A stretch of 46,984 nucleotides of DNA, from positions 1-46,984 of the forward strand of contig NZ_AOJN01000022.1 in the NCBI RefSeq assembly GCF_000337335.1, in the 5' to 3' direction. Positions 32,531-40,667 of the stretch are shown piece after piece (the first letter of the stretch is position 1; the number at the start of each line of letters is the position of its first letter). The position numbers were made by a program, and so were the translations under genes. Source of the DNA: Halorubrum distributum JCM 10118. Its GTDB lineage: Archaea > Halobacteriota > Halobacteria > Halobacteriales > Haloferacaceae. The notes under the pieces were generated by a model. It was not told the DNA's origin. It did no database searches and saw only the letters and a program-made list of their open reading frames with translations.

Positions 32531-32641
32531 CTACACTGAGACCGATAGTACGCGGCACCGTACTCTTCGAGCGGCCCGGACCGCGCTGCCGGGCTTCGAG
32601 GTCCACGTGAGTTTCGCTCCGCACTCGGGGCGGTGTCTCAT
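32531..32641 (-). CDS. tiny basic protein, possibly a frameshifted zinc-ribbon
   Basis: A 36-residue frame starting MRHRPECGAKLTWTSKPGSA. Its start overlaps the stop of the neighbouring small Cys-rich gene (ATGA). After about 23 residues it becomes Arg-rich and cysteine-poor. The next frame instead reads EEYGAAYYRSQCSGAF, which looks like the natural continuation. This suggests a one-base change has broken an ancestral protein. Its reality as a gene is uncertain. Confidence 0.35.
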   Translation of the reverse strand: MRHRPECGAKLTWTSKPGSAVRAARRVRCRVLSVSV

Positions 32642-32757
32642 GCCCGGCACACCCCCTCCTCGCGAGCCGGACAACTCTGCTCCGGTTCGTCGATGAAGAA
32701 CCCGCAGAACTCGCAGATGGCGCGGGTTTCCTCGGTGGTTTCCGCGGGGGCGCTCAT
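32638..32757 (-). CDS. 39-residue cysteine-rich protein
   Basis: A short frame, MSAPAETTEETRAICEFCGF...CPAREEGVCRA, with CxxC (Cys15, Cys18) and two later Cys (29, 37), a possible zinc site. TATA-like boxes lie at 32775-32780 and 32806-32813 on the minus strand, one about 20 nt upstream. It is coupled to the next tiny frame by an ATGA overlap. Many haloarchaeal mobile regions carry such proteins. Function unknown. Confidence 0.5.
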   Translation of the reverse strand: MSAPAETTEETRAICEFCGFFIDEPEQSCPAREEGVCRA

Positions 32758-32817
32758 AAAGACCCCTTTGACGGTATAAGCGTCTCTCGCAGTCGTGCGG
32801 TTTTCGCGTATAAGGGA

Positions 32818-32840
32818 GTGGGTTGGGGCAGATTTGAACC
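32818..32840. repeat. duplicate of the tRNA-Val 3' end, candidate attachment site
   Basis: The 23 nt beginning GTGGGTTGGGGC at 32818 match the 3' end of the tRNA-Val gene at 32950-32972 with one difference (A for G). It lies on the downstream side of the tRNA, with the accessory patch beyond it. This is the structure left when an element integrates at a tRNA 3' end and rebuilds it. No integrase gene is in the window. Confidence 0.65.
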
Positions 32841-32950
32841 TCAGTCACTCCGCTCGCTAGCGCTCGCTCCGTTCCCTGCTTCAAATCCGCGGCACCATTT
32901 TGCCGACACGGATCGCTCGCTGTCGCTCACGGTTGCGGTGTCGAGAAAAG

Positions 32951-33025
32951 TGGGTTGGGGCGGATTTGAACCGCCGGCCTCCTCCATGTCAAGGAGGTGT
33001 CATAACCGGACTAGACTACCAACCC
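32951..33025 (-). tRNA. tRNA-Val (anticodon GAC)
   Basis: A 75-nt tRNA including discriminator A. Acceptor arms GGGTTGG and CCAACCC pair. The anticodon stem CCTCC/GGAGG holds the loop TTGACAT, giving anticodon GAC (Val, GUC codons). The T-arm is GGCGGTTCAAATCCGCC. No intron and no encoded CCA. The 3' end is duplicated at 32818-32840. Confidence 0.96.
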
Positions 33026-33198
33026 GCAGGGGCTTACTGACGCATCTCGTCGTATCCGGGGGACGTAATTGAACCTTTCGTTTCGGGGATCCGGACGGGG
33101 CGAGTCACCACCCGCCGATCGGGTGACGGCGGCACCCCGAAGCGGCCGGCGCGAGCGGCTTTCGACCGTTTTTACCCGCTCGCCGACAGTCCGTTCGT

Positions 33199-34353
33199 AT
33201 GGTCGACATCGCCGCCCGCACGGAGAGGCTCGACGCGTACCTCGACGAGCGCGGGCTCGAAGCGGTCTGGTTCGCGCGGCCGAACGGGTTCGCGTGGCTC
33301 ACCGGCGGCGACAATGTCGTCGACGGAGACGCGCCGACGGGCGTCGCCGCCGCCGGCTACGACGGCGAACTCCGCGTGATAACCGACAACGTCGAGGCGG
33401 ACCGGCTCGCCGACGAGGAGCTCCCGGACGCGTTCGCGGTCGAGTCGTTCCCGTGGTACGCCGGCTCGCTCGCCGAGGCCGTCGCCGAGCGCTCGCCCGC
33501 CCCCGCCGCCGCCGACTTCGACGTCCCCGGCTTCGCGGCCGTCGACGGCAGCCGGCTCAGACAGCCGCTCACCGACGACGACGTCGAGCGGTACCGCGAT
33601 CTCGGCCGCGAGGTCGCGGCCGCCGTGGAGACCGTCTGCCGGAACCTCGAACCCGAAGATCCCGAGTACGAGGTCGCCGCCGGCATCGACATCTCGCTCG
33701 CCTCTCGCGACGTGGACACGCCGGTCGTCCTCGTCGGGGGAGCTGACCGGGCGCGGGCGTTCCGGCACTACACGCCGAGCGACGCCTCCCTCGGCGACTA
33801 CGCGCTCGTGTCGGTCACGGGCGAGCACGCGGGGCTGTACGCCTCGATGACGCGCACCGTCGCGTTCGACGCCCCCGACTGGTTCGAGGAGCGCCACCGC
33901 GCCGCGGCGCGCGTCGAGGCGACCGCGGTCCGCGCCACCGAGGCGGCCGCGGCCGGAACCCTCTCACGAGACGGCGGTGCCGATGACGCCGCCGATCCCG
34001 GCGACGCCGGCCCCGACACCGCCGGCGACGTCTTCGAAGCCATTCGAGCGGCATACGACGCCGTCGGCTTCGCCGACGAGTGGGAGAACCACCACCAGGG
34101 CGGCGCCGCCGGATTCGCCGGCCGGGAGTGGTTCGCGACCCCGAACGGCGACGAACCGGTCCGGCGGCCGATGGGCTACGCGTGGAATCCAACGGTTCAA
34201 GCGACGAAAAGCGAGGACACGCACCTCGTGGCGTCCGACCTGACCGAGCGGCTCACGAAGACCGGTCGGTGGCCGACTCACGAGGTCGAGCCGGTCGACG
34301 TCGCGGGGATCGACACGGAGCCCGTCGAGTTGGCGGCGCCGGTGGTCCGGTAA
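33199..34353 (+). CDS. M24-family (aminopeptidase P/creatinase-like) protein lacking usual metal ligands
   Basis: A 384-residue protein with a creatinase-type N-terminal domain (1-135, VDIAARTERLDAYLDERGLE) and a pita-bread-fold C-terminal domain. In active M24 peptidases the metal is held by two Asp, one His and two Glu. Here the matching segment is GLYASMTRTVAF, where peptidases have GYxSDMTRT, and no canonical GHGIG or EPG motif is seen; HHQGGAAGFAGREW and KSEDTHLV lie in their place. It may be non-catalytic or use different chemistry. The ATG follows TTTTTACC (about 33169-33176) by 27 nt. Confidence 0.8.
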   Translation: MVDIAARTERLDAYLDERGLEAVWFARPNGFAWLTGGDNVVDGDAPTGVAAAGYDGELRVITDNVEADRLADEELPDAFAVESFPWYAGSLAEAVAERSPAPAAADFDVPGFAAVDGSRLRQPLTDDDVERYRDLGREVAAAVETVCRNLEPEDPEYEVAAGIDISLASRDVDTPVVLVGGADRARAFRHYTPSDASLGDYALVSVTGEHAGLYASMTRTVAFDAPDWFEERHRAAARVEATAVRATEAAAAGTLSRDGGADDAADPGDAGPDTAGDVFEAIRAAYDAVGFADEWENHHQGGAAGFAGREWFATPNGDEPVRRPMGYAWNPTVQATKSEDTHLVASDLTERLTKTGRWPTHEVEPVDVAGIDTEPVELAAPVVR

Positions 34354-34401
34354 CGGGGGCGATACCGCCGGCGCCGCGCGGACTCCCGCGCGAACGCGGC
34401 G

Positions 34402-35790
34402 TCAGTACACGTACTCGCTCTCGTCGATGCCGACGTAGTCCTTCTTCACCCGGCGCTTGTTCCACTTGTAGCCGAGCAGTAGCTTCAGCGACTCCCAGCC
34501 GGAGCGGTACGGCTGCGAGAGCAGGCTGTCGCCGGTCTCGGCGGCGAGCATCGCGTCGGCCGCGCCGATAACCCGGTTCCAGTCGTCCGGCCCGTACTCG
34601 GCGACCATGTCGGCCATCGTCACGTTGCGGACGACCTCATCGCCGATCGCCTCCTTCCAGCGACGGTTGTAGGAAGCCAGGTCTCCCTCGGCGGCGAGTT
34701 CGCCGGCGATCGCGCCGGTGCGGACCGCGACGTGGTCGCCGCCCTCGTGGAACGCCGAGGTCGTCCCCATCGCGCCGCCCGCGACCGCGACCCCGGCGTC
34801 CACCGGCGAGTCGATCGGCCGGGTCGACGAGATCGGGTACGTCTCGGTCCCGTTCCGCTTCCCGGCGTCCTCGACGAGCGGGAAGTCCTCTTCGATGTCG
34901 TACTCGTCGCCGTACTGCCACTCCAGGAGGCGACGGATGTACTCGCCGCCCTGCGGGATCGACTCGTCGTCCGCGTCGAGCAGCGCGTACTCCGAGGCGT
35001 CGACCTCGTCGATGTCGAGGCCGATCGGCATCGTCAGTCCGACCCGGCAGACGCGGTCCGCGTTCGGGAAGATCCACGGGTACGCGGTCTCGCCGGGCAT
35101 CACGCCCCACCAGAAGACGATGGCGTCGTCGACTTCTTCGAACACTTCCTCGGGGACGCGCCGGTACTCCTGGTAGGCGATGTGGTTCGCGGTCCGGGAG
35201 GCCAGCCGCTCGGAGGCCTGCGCGTCCGCGGGCAGGTACTCGTCGAGGACGCGGTTTGTCACGGTGCGCTGCGGGCCGTCGGCGAGGACGACGAAGTCGG
35301 CGCCGACGGTCCCCCCGTCGGCGAGTTCGAGCGTATGCCGCGGGTCGCCGTCGTCCGGAGTCACCGAGAGATCGGTGTCGACGCCGCGGACGGAGGTCCC
35401 GACCCGGTACTCGGCGCCCGCGTCCTCGGCGCGGTCGCGGAGCCAGTCGTCGAAGCGCGCGCGCTGGAAGGTGTACCCGAACTTGTCGTACGAGGAGTCG
35501 ATGCCGGTGGCGGTGAGCGTGGCGGACTCGTCGGGCCCGCGGAACTCGGCGCGGTTCAGCTCCCGCTGGACGACCCCGTCGTCGAACTCGTCGGGGTGGA
35601 TCCCCATGATGTCCACCCAGTAGTCGAGGATACCGGCCGCGTCGGTCGAGTCCGGACCGAGGCGGCCGCGGTCGGCTCGGGGGACCCCCTTCTCGATGAC
35701 CAGGGCGTCGGCGCCGCCGGTCGCGGCCGCGTGCGCCGCGGACGATCCGGCCGGCCCGCCGCCCACGATCGCGACGTCTACGCGTTCCAT
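34402..35790 (-). CDS. geranylgeranyl reductase-family flavoprotein
   Basis: A 462-residue FAD-dependent oxidoreductase of the geranylgeranyl reductase family, which saturates isoprenoid double bonds (archaeal lipid chains, menaquinone side chains). The FAD-binding Rossmann motif is VAIVGGGPAGSSAAHAAA (6-23). Later motifs include FVVLADGPQRTVTN and the family GD-like VAVAGGAMGTTSAFHEGGDH near the C-terminal third. It could be a paralogue of the lipid reductase; the substrate is not proven. The ATG at 35790 lies 26 nt from a minus-strand TTTAATAG box (about 35813-35820). It ends 48 nt from the convergent M24 gene. Confidence 0.85.
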   Translation of the reverse strand: MERVDVAIVGGGPAGSSAAHAAATGGADALVIEKGVPRADRGRLGPDSTDAAGILDYWVDIMGIHPDEFDDGVVQRELNRAEFRGPDESATLTATGIDSSYDKFGYTFQRARFDDWLRDRAEDAGAEYRVGTSVRGVDTDLSVTPDDGDPRHTLELADGGTVGADFVVLADGPQRTVTNRVLDEYLPADAQASERLASRTANHIAYQEYRRVPEEVFEEVDDAIVFWWGVMPGETAYPWIFPNADRVCRVGLTMPIGLDIDEVDASEYALLDADDESIPQGGEYIRRLLEWQYGDEYDIEEDFPLVEDAGKRNGTETYPISSTRPIDSPVDAGVAVAGGAMGTTSAFHEGGDHVAVRTGAIAGELAAEGDLASYNRRWKEAIGDEVVRNVTMADMVAEYGPDDWNRVIGAADAMLAAETGDSLLSQPYRSGWESLKLLLGYKWNKRRVKKDYVGIDESEYVY

Positions 35791-36006
35791 ACCCCGTGAG
35801 GTTGCCGTCCGGCTATTAAATTCACGGTCCCCGATAGGGATCGGTCTCGGCCGTCGCTCCGGGGGGACCCTCGACAATTTCGACGCGGTCCTCGGCGCCA
35901 AGGCGGCCTCGCCACAGCGGTGCCCGATTGATCACGTTCGATGATTACTGGAGCGAGCGGCGGAGAGACACGCTTTTACACGGTTGGGGATCTCTCTTCG
36001 ACACCA
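35791..36006. promoter_or_regulatory. divergent promoter region of the reductase and SNF transporter genes
   Basis: This 216-nt gap carries TATA-like boxes for both genes: TTTAATAG on the minus strand (about 35813-35820) and TTTTACA on the plus strand (about 35974-35980, 30 nt before the ATG at 36007). I see no small gene in the rest. Confidence 0.55.
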
Positions 36007-37362
36007 ATGGCACGCGAGACATGGGCGACGCGGATGGGGTTCATCCTCGCCGCGGTCGGCAGCGCGGTCGGCCTCGGGAACGTCTGGCGGTTCCCGTTCA
36101 TCACCGGCCAGTACGGCGGATCGTCGTTTCTGATCACCTACCTGGCGTTCGTCGCGCTGATCGGGTTCCCGGCGATCCTCGTCGAGTTCGTCATCGGCCG
36201 GCGGACCGACCGGAACCCCGTCGGCGCGCTGCGGGAACTGGGGAGCGGCGTCTGGTCGCGCGCCGGGTGGCTGTTCGTCGTCACCGGCTTCATCATCCTC
36301 TCGTACTACAGCGTCGTCGCGGGCTGGTTCCTCCGCTACACGCTCATCGGGATCACGGAAGGGTACACGCTGACCGACCCGGCCGAGGCGGACGCGCTGT
36401 ACAGGGCCGTCTCGACCGGTCTCGATACGCTCGTCTTCCACGCCCTGTTCATGCTGCTCGTCGTCGGCATCATCGCCGCCGGCGTCCGGCGCGGGATCGA
36501 ACTGAGCGTGAAGGTGATGGTCCCCGCCATCCTCGTGATGCTCCTCGGCTTGGCCGCGTACGGCTTCACGCTCGACGGCGCGAGCGCGGCGTACGCCTAC
36601 TACCTCTCGCCGGACTTCGGGACGATCGCCGCGAACTGGACGGAGATCCTCCCCGCCGCGGCCGGGCAGGCGTTCTTCACGCTCTCGCTCGGAATGGGCG
36701 TGATGATCACCTACGCCTCCTACCTCGGCGAGGACCGGAACCTCGCGGCGGACGCCGGGATCATCGCGACGCTCGACACGCTCGTCGCCGTCCTCGTCGG
36801 CTTCGTCGTCTTCCCGGTCCTCTTCTCGGTCGGCATCGAGCCCGGAGCCGGCGGTCCCGGGGCGATCTTCGTGAGCCTCACCGCCGCGTTCGCGGGGATC
36901 CCCGGCGGTCGCGTCCTCGGAATCGTCTTCTTCGGCATGGTCGGGATCGCCGCGCTCTCCTCGGCGATCAGCATCCTCGAAGTGCTCGTCTCCTACCTGA
37001 TCGACGAGGTCGGCGTCGCCCGGGTGCCGGCGTCCGCTGCGCTCGGAGCTGCCGTCTTCCTGCTCGGCGTCCCGGTCACGATCGACTCGATCTTCCTCGG
37101 CCTGTACGACGGCCTCGCCGACGGCATCCTGCTCGTGCTCGGCTCGCTGCTGCTCGCCCTGTTCGTCGGCTGGGTCGTGCCGGACGTCGGCCGCGAGGAA
37201 CTCAGGAAGGGGATCGGGGACGTCGGCGGCCTCGACGCCGCGTGGATCTGGGCGGTCCGGCTGCCGATACTGATTGTCGTGATCGTCTCGCTCGGCCTCG
37301 GCATCGCCGACTACGTCGGCTTCCTCACCGGCGACTTCGCCAGTTGGCTGGCCGCGCGATAG
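36007..37362 (+). CDS. SNF-family Na+-dependent transporter
   Basis: A 451-residue neurotransmitter:sodium symporter family protein (LeuT fold) with about 11-12 TM helices. It begins MARETWATRMGFILAAVGSA and the first helix carries the sodium/substrate site GSAVGLGNVWRFPF. TM6-like SLGMGVMITYASYL and SAISILEVLVSYL follow. Substrates are probably amino acids or similar small solutes. Using the Na+ gradient suits a halophile that exports Na+ (compare the NhaC at 16.8 kb). A longer in-frame upstream stretch lies across the promoter and is excluded. Confidence 0.92.
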   Translation: MARETWATRMGFILAAVGSAVGLGNVWRFPFITGQYGGSSFLITYLAFVALIGFPAILVEFVIGRRTDRNPVGALRELGSGVWSRAGWLFVVTGFIILSYYSVVAGWFLRYTLIGITEGYTLTDPAEADALYRAVSTGLDTLVFHALFMLLVVGIIAAGVRRGIELSVKVMVPAILVMLLGLAAYGFTLDGASAAYAYYLSPDFGTIAANWTEILPAAAGQAFFTLSLGMGVMITYASYLGEDRNLAADAGIIATLDTLVAVLVGFVVFPVLFSVGIEPGAGGPGAIFVSLTAAFAGIPGGRVLGIVFFGMVGIAALSSAISILEVLVSYLIDEVGVARVPASAALGAAVFLLGVPVTIDSIFLGLYDGLADGILLVLGSLLLALFVGWVVPDVGREELRKGIGDVGGLDAAWIWAVRLPILIVVIVSLGLGIADYVGFLTGDFASWLAAR

Positions 37363-37396
37363 CCCCTGGCCGCCGTACTGATTCTCCGTTTCCGGC

Positions 37397-38053
37397 TCAG
37401 ACGTGTTCCTCGCGCGGCTGGACCACGACGAAGCCGTCGGCGCCGTCGAAGCGCATCTGGTAGCGCTCGCCGGACTCCTGGCCGATCATGTCCGAGAGGC
37501 TGCGGTTGACCTCCACGTCGGGGGAGGTGCCGCCCCACGCGACCGTCGCGCTCGGGTCGGCCGCCACCGGCGGTTCGAGGACGATCGGGTCGCCGTGGGT
37601 GGTGAGGGCGACGTAGCCCGGCCCTTCGAGGTAGACGTTGCTGAAGCCGCCGGCGAGCGCGCCGGCGAGGCTGTCGATCGTGTTGATCTCGTAGGAGAGC
37701 GACTCCTCGAACGCCAGCACGTCCTCGCCGTTGACCGTGATCGACTCGCCGGCGCCGAGCTCGATCACCTGGACCTTCTTGCCGTCGTCCGCGAAGTAGA
37801 CGTGCCCGTCGCCCTCGACGGCCATGATCGGCGTCCCTTCGCCGGTGGCTGCCTCCTTGAGGAAGCCGGTGATTCCGCCCTCCGCGGAGGCCTTGCCCGT
37901 GAACGAGACGTCGCCCGTGTACGCCACCATCGAGCCCGCCTTCGCCATCACGGTGCCGGCGACCTCGACGTCGAGGGTGTAGCTGTTCTCGCGCTGGAAG
38001 GGTTCCGCGCTGTCGGTCGGTGCGTTCTCGGCGGTGAACTGATCGAGATTCAT
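37397..38053 (-). CDS. AIM24 family (DUF124) protein
   Basis: A 218-residue beta-rich protein of the AIM24/TIGR00266 family (MVAYTGDVSFTGKASAEGGI, VYLEGPGYVALTTHGDP). Gly-rich strands typical of this beta-helix/TRAP-like fold run through it. No TM or signal peptide is evident. Function is unknown; the yeast AIM24 relative is mitochondrial. A TATA-like TTCTTAAG (about 38104-38111, minus strand) lies about 54 nt upstream, so this mRNA may have a short leader, unlike most genes here. It ends 34 nt from the convergent SNF transporter gene. Confidence 0.82.
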   Translation of the reverse strand: MNLDQFTAENAPTDSAEPFQRENSYTLDVEVAGTVMAKAGSMVAYTGDVSFTGKASAEGGITGFLKEAATGEGTPIMAVEGDGHVYFADDGKKVQVIELGAGESITVNGEDVLAFEESLSYEINTIDSLAGALAGGFSNVYLEGPGYVALTTHGDPIVLEPPVAADPSATVAWGGTSPDVEVNRSLSDMIGQESGERYQMRFDGADGFVVVQPREEHV

Positions 38054-38154
38054 GGTGCGGGGACCGAACCGTTCGGTTCGGCTGTGCGGAGATACCCCCC
38101 AATCGCTTAAGAATCTACGGGAGAGATCGGAACGTTCGACACCGTCGCTCACGG

Positions 38155-38820
38155 TTAGTACACGACCAGCGAGAGGTACAGCTGTCCGATCCCCGCGACG
38201 ATCATCACGGCGCCCGCGATCCGCTTCAGCAGTCCCGCGTGGTTCATCACCCGGTTGGCGTTGCTGACGAGACCGACGCCCGTCGCGACGGTCGTCGCGG
38301 CCATCAGGACGGCGACGGTTCCGGCGTAGACGCCGAGGAGGAGTACCGCCGTCTCGGACGGGAGCGCGATCGCCCGGGCGACGACGCTGAGAAACACCGG
38401 GGCCACACAGCCGGCGCCGGCCAGTGCGTACCCCGCGCCGAAGACGCCGAACCCGAACACGCTCGACCGCCGCTCCGGCAGCGGCACGGATATCGACGGC
38501 GCGCGCCCGGAGACCACGAGCAGTCCGAAGGCGATCAGCAGCCCGCCGACGAGCGTCTCGAACACCGTGATGTTCGACAGCGTCGAGTAGCCGATCCGGA
38601 CGGTCGCGCCCGCGAGCAGCGCGAACGTCGCTAACACGCCGACCGCGGCCGCGATCCCTCGAGCCCCCGCCCCGACGACGGACGCGGAGTCGGCGTCGAC
38701 GGAGTTCACGTAGAAGCCCACGTATCCCGGCAGGAGCGGGTACGCGCACGGCGAAAAGAACGTTGTCACACCCGCGGTCACGGCCAGCGGGACGTTTGTC
38801 GCAAGCGAGACGTCGGTCAT
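38155..38820 (-). CDS. ccdA: CcdA-like thiol:disulfide membrane transporter
   Basis: A 221-residue six-TM protein of the cytochrome c biogenesis DsbD/CcdA family. It passes electrons across the membrane through two Cys, one in TM1 (FFSPCAYPLLPGY, Cys25) and one in TM4 (GAGCVAPVFLSV, Cys138). It lies 16 nt after the stop of the TlpA-like thioredoxin gene, in the same operon. Together they would reduce extracytoplasmic thiols, for cytochrome c haem ligation or, with the SCO protein, copper insertion into cytochrome oxidase. The CcdA assignment rather than the larger DsbD is based on length and the lack of periplasmic domains. Confidence 0.9.
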   Translation of the reverse strand: MTDVSLATNVPLAVTAGVTTFFSPCAYPLLPGYVGFYVNSVDADSASVVGAGARGIAAAVGVLATFALLAGATVRIGYSTLSNITVFETLVGGLLIAFGLLVVSGRAPSISVPLPERRSSVFGFGVFGAGYALAGAGCVAPVFLSVVARAIALPSETAVLLLGVYAGTVAVLMAATTVATGVGLVSNANRVMNHAGLLKRIAGAVMIVAGIGQLYLSLVVY

Positions 38821-38836
38821 GAGTCGGGTCGGCCCG

Positions 38837-39382
38837 TCATCCGTCGAGCGCCCGCCGGATACCCTCGACGAACTCCTCGGTGGTGTGGGTCCCGGACGTG
38901 GCCCAGCGGACGCGCCCGGAGGCGTCGACGGCGCGCGCGCTCGGGTAGCTTCCGACGTTGAGTCGCGCCGCGAGTTCGGCGGAGACGTCGGCGGCGACGA
39001 GCCAGTCACCGTCGTTCTCCCGCCACCAGTCGGCCACCGTCTCCTCGCTGACCGCCTCACCGACGGGCTCCGTCGTCACCGACACGAACAGCACCTCGTC
39101 GCCGATCCGATCGTGCGCCTCCGCGAGGGCCGGCATCTGCTCGGCGCAGGGCGGGCACCACGTCCCGAAGAAGTCGACGAACGTCGGTCGGTCCGGGGCG
39201 GGCAGCGTCACCTCGCCATCACGGCTCCCCGGCGCGTCGACCGTGTCGAGCGTTATCGGCTCGACGAGTTCGGGCGCGTCGCTGCCACCGAGCGCGTCCG
39301 GTACCCCGCCGGTCGCGACGGCGCCCGCACCGCCGAGGACGCCGACGCTCGCGAGCCCGGCCAGCAGGTGCCGTCGCCTCAC
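38837..39382 (-). CDS. TlpA-like exported thioredoxin
   Basis: A 181-residue thioredoxin-fold protein with a signal-anchor start (MRRRHLLAGLASVGVLGG, twin Arg) and redox motif DFFGTWCPPCAEQMPAL (Cys76, Cys79). This WCPPC form is usual in TlpA/ResA-type proteins that act outside the cytoplasm. A cis-Pro loop lies in GSYPSARAVD. The start codon is GTG (GTGA overlap with the SCO stop at 39379-39382). It should pass electrons between the CcdA-like protein and extracytoplasmic targets. Confidence 0.9.
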   Translation of the reverse strand: MRRRHLLAGLASVGVLGGAGAVATGGVPDALGGSDAPELVEPITLDTVDAPGSRDGEVTLPAPDRPTFVDFFGTWCPPCAEQMPALAEAHDRIGDEVLFVSVTTEPVGEAVSEETVADWWRENDGDWLVAADVSAELAARLNVGSYPSARAVDASGRVRWATSGTHTTEEFVEGIRRALDG

Positions 39383-40074
39383 GCCGTGACCACCCGTCGG
39401 AAGTCGTCGACGATCCGTTCCACGTCGGTGGCCGGCCCGCGCGGGTACGCGCGCTCGACGATCCCTCGCTTGTTGACGAGGAGGATGAGCCCGTAGTGCG
39501 GGAACGTGTACTCCAGGCTCTCGTAGTCGTTGTCGAACGCCTTCTGGATCTTGAGCCCGAACTCCTCGTCGAACAGCTCTTTGCCGCGCTCGTACGTCTC
39601 CGGACGGAGGAAGTGCCAGTTGCCGGCGTCGAGGTCGACGCCCCGCTGGTCAGCGTACTCCCGGAGGGCCTCGGCCGTGTCGCGCTCGGGGTCGAACGTG
39701 GTGGGGAGGAAGGCCGCCTCGTCCCCGAACCCCTCCTCGGCGGCGACCTCCTGCGCGCGCCGCAGACGGAGGATGAGGGCCGGACAGACGCCGTCGGGGC
39801 AGTTGGTGTAGAACATCGTCCACAGGAACGCGCGCTCGCCCTCGAACTGCGCCGTCGATATCTCCTCGCCCGAGATCGGGTCGGGGACGGTAAAATCGGG
39901 CATCTCGTCGCCTTGGATCGGGTGAACCGGGTCTCCCCGAGTCTGCTCGGGCGGACCCAGGACCGTTCCCTCGGGACCGGACTCGCCGAGGACGCCGGCG
40001 CAGCCTGCCGTAGCGGTCGCGCCGGCGGCGGCGCCGGTGGCGGCGAGCGAGCGGAGGAAGTGGCGGCGGTCCAT
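39379..40074 (-). CDS. SCO1/SenC-family copper-chaperone-like lipoprotein
   Basis: A 231-residue Tat-type lipoprotein (MDRRHFLRSLAATGAAAG, Cys25 lipobox) with a SCO thioredoxin fold. SCO proteins bind copper via a CxxxC and a distal His and serve assembly of the cytochrome oxidase Cu-A site. Here the Cys pair in YTNCPDGVCPAL is C-x4-C (Cys92, Cys97), one residue longer than the usual CPDVCP. The distal His is His193 in YTFPHYGLILLV. It is first in a three-gene operon with the TlpA-like and CcdA-like genes. A minus-strand TTTACG box (about 40102-40109) lies about 32 nt upstream of the ATG. Confidence 0.88.
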   Translation of the reverse strand: MDRRHFLRSLAATGAAAGATATAGCAGVLGESGPEGTVLGPPEQTRGDPVHPIQGDEMPDFTVPDPISGEEISTAQFEGERAFLWTMFYTNCPDGVCPALILRLRRAQEVAAEEGFGDEAAFLPTTFDPERDTAEALREYADQRGVDLDAGNWHFLRPETYERGKELFDEEFGLKIQKAFDNDYESLEYTFPHYGLILLVNKRGIVERAYPRGPATDVERIVDDFRRVVTA

Positions 40075-40217
40075 TGTCGTTGGTCGACTTACGTGGTCGC
40101 TCGTAAATGAACCCCGCGGCTGGTTGCGCGCGCTGAACACGACCGGGAGCGTCGGAACGTCGGCCGAAGCGCCCCGAAACGAGCCGGTATTCGGCGTTTC
40201 TCGGATAGACGAACGTC

Positions 40218-40236
40218 CGGTACCCCCGTGGTACCG
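40218..40236. promoter_or_regulatory. inverted repeat upstream of the cold-shock gene
   Basis: CGGTAC (40218-40223) and GTACCG (40231-40236) are perfect complements separated by 7 nt. They lie about 15 nt upstream of the TATA-like GGTTATCC (40250-40257), a position suited to an activator or repressor site. A chance palindrome is possible in this GC-rich genome. Confidence 0.3.
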
Positions 40237-40283
40237 TGCCCCTCGCAAGGGTTATCCCCGAACGGGCTGTACGTTTATTCGCA

Positions 40284-40490
40284 ATGGCAAACGGTAAGGT
40301 TGATTTCTTCAACGACACTGGCGGCTACGGTTTCATCTCGACTGACGACGGCGACCTCGACGACGACGAAGACGTGTTCTTCCACATGGAAGACGTCGGC
40401 GGCCCGGACCTCGAGGAGGGTCAGGAAGTGGAATTCGACATCGAATCGTCCCCCAAGGGACCCCGCGCGACGAACCTCGTCCGCAACTAA
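40284..40490 (+). CDS. cspA: cold-shock domain protein
   Basis: A 68-residue CSD protein that binds single-stranded RNA/DNA. The RNP1-like motif is GGYGFIST and the RNP2-like motif is DVFFHMED. The CSD core runs from KVDFFNDTGG to the C-terminal RATNLVRN. It is acidic compared with bacterial CspA, as in other haloarchaea. The ATG at 40284 is 31 nt after GGTTATCC. A second AT-rich GTTTATTC (40273-40280) would lie in the 5' leader. It is divergent from the sco operon and 177 nt upstream of radB, which has its own promoter. Confidence 0.93.
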   Translation: MANGKVDFFNDTGGYGFISTDDGDLDDDEDVFFHMEDVGGPDLEEGQEVEFDIESSPKGPRATNLVRN

Positions 40491-40667
40491 CCCCCACGTA
40501 GCGGACGACGCGTCCGCACGCACTACCGGATTTCGGCTGTCGCTCGACGCGATCGACGCCTATCTCCGTTTCTCTCACACTTATTACGCCCCGACGAGCG
40601 ACGGCGCTCGCCCGGACGGGTACCGCGATCGACCGTTTAAATACGAGCGCGAGCGAATCGCTCGGTA

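Noticed and set aside
32840-32950. A second, degenerate tRNA between the duplicate and tRNA-Val
   Set aside because: Only the T-arm/acceptor 3' part is present; no anticodon arm or 5' acceptor strand can be found, so it is an attachment-like duplication, not a tRNA.
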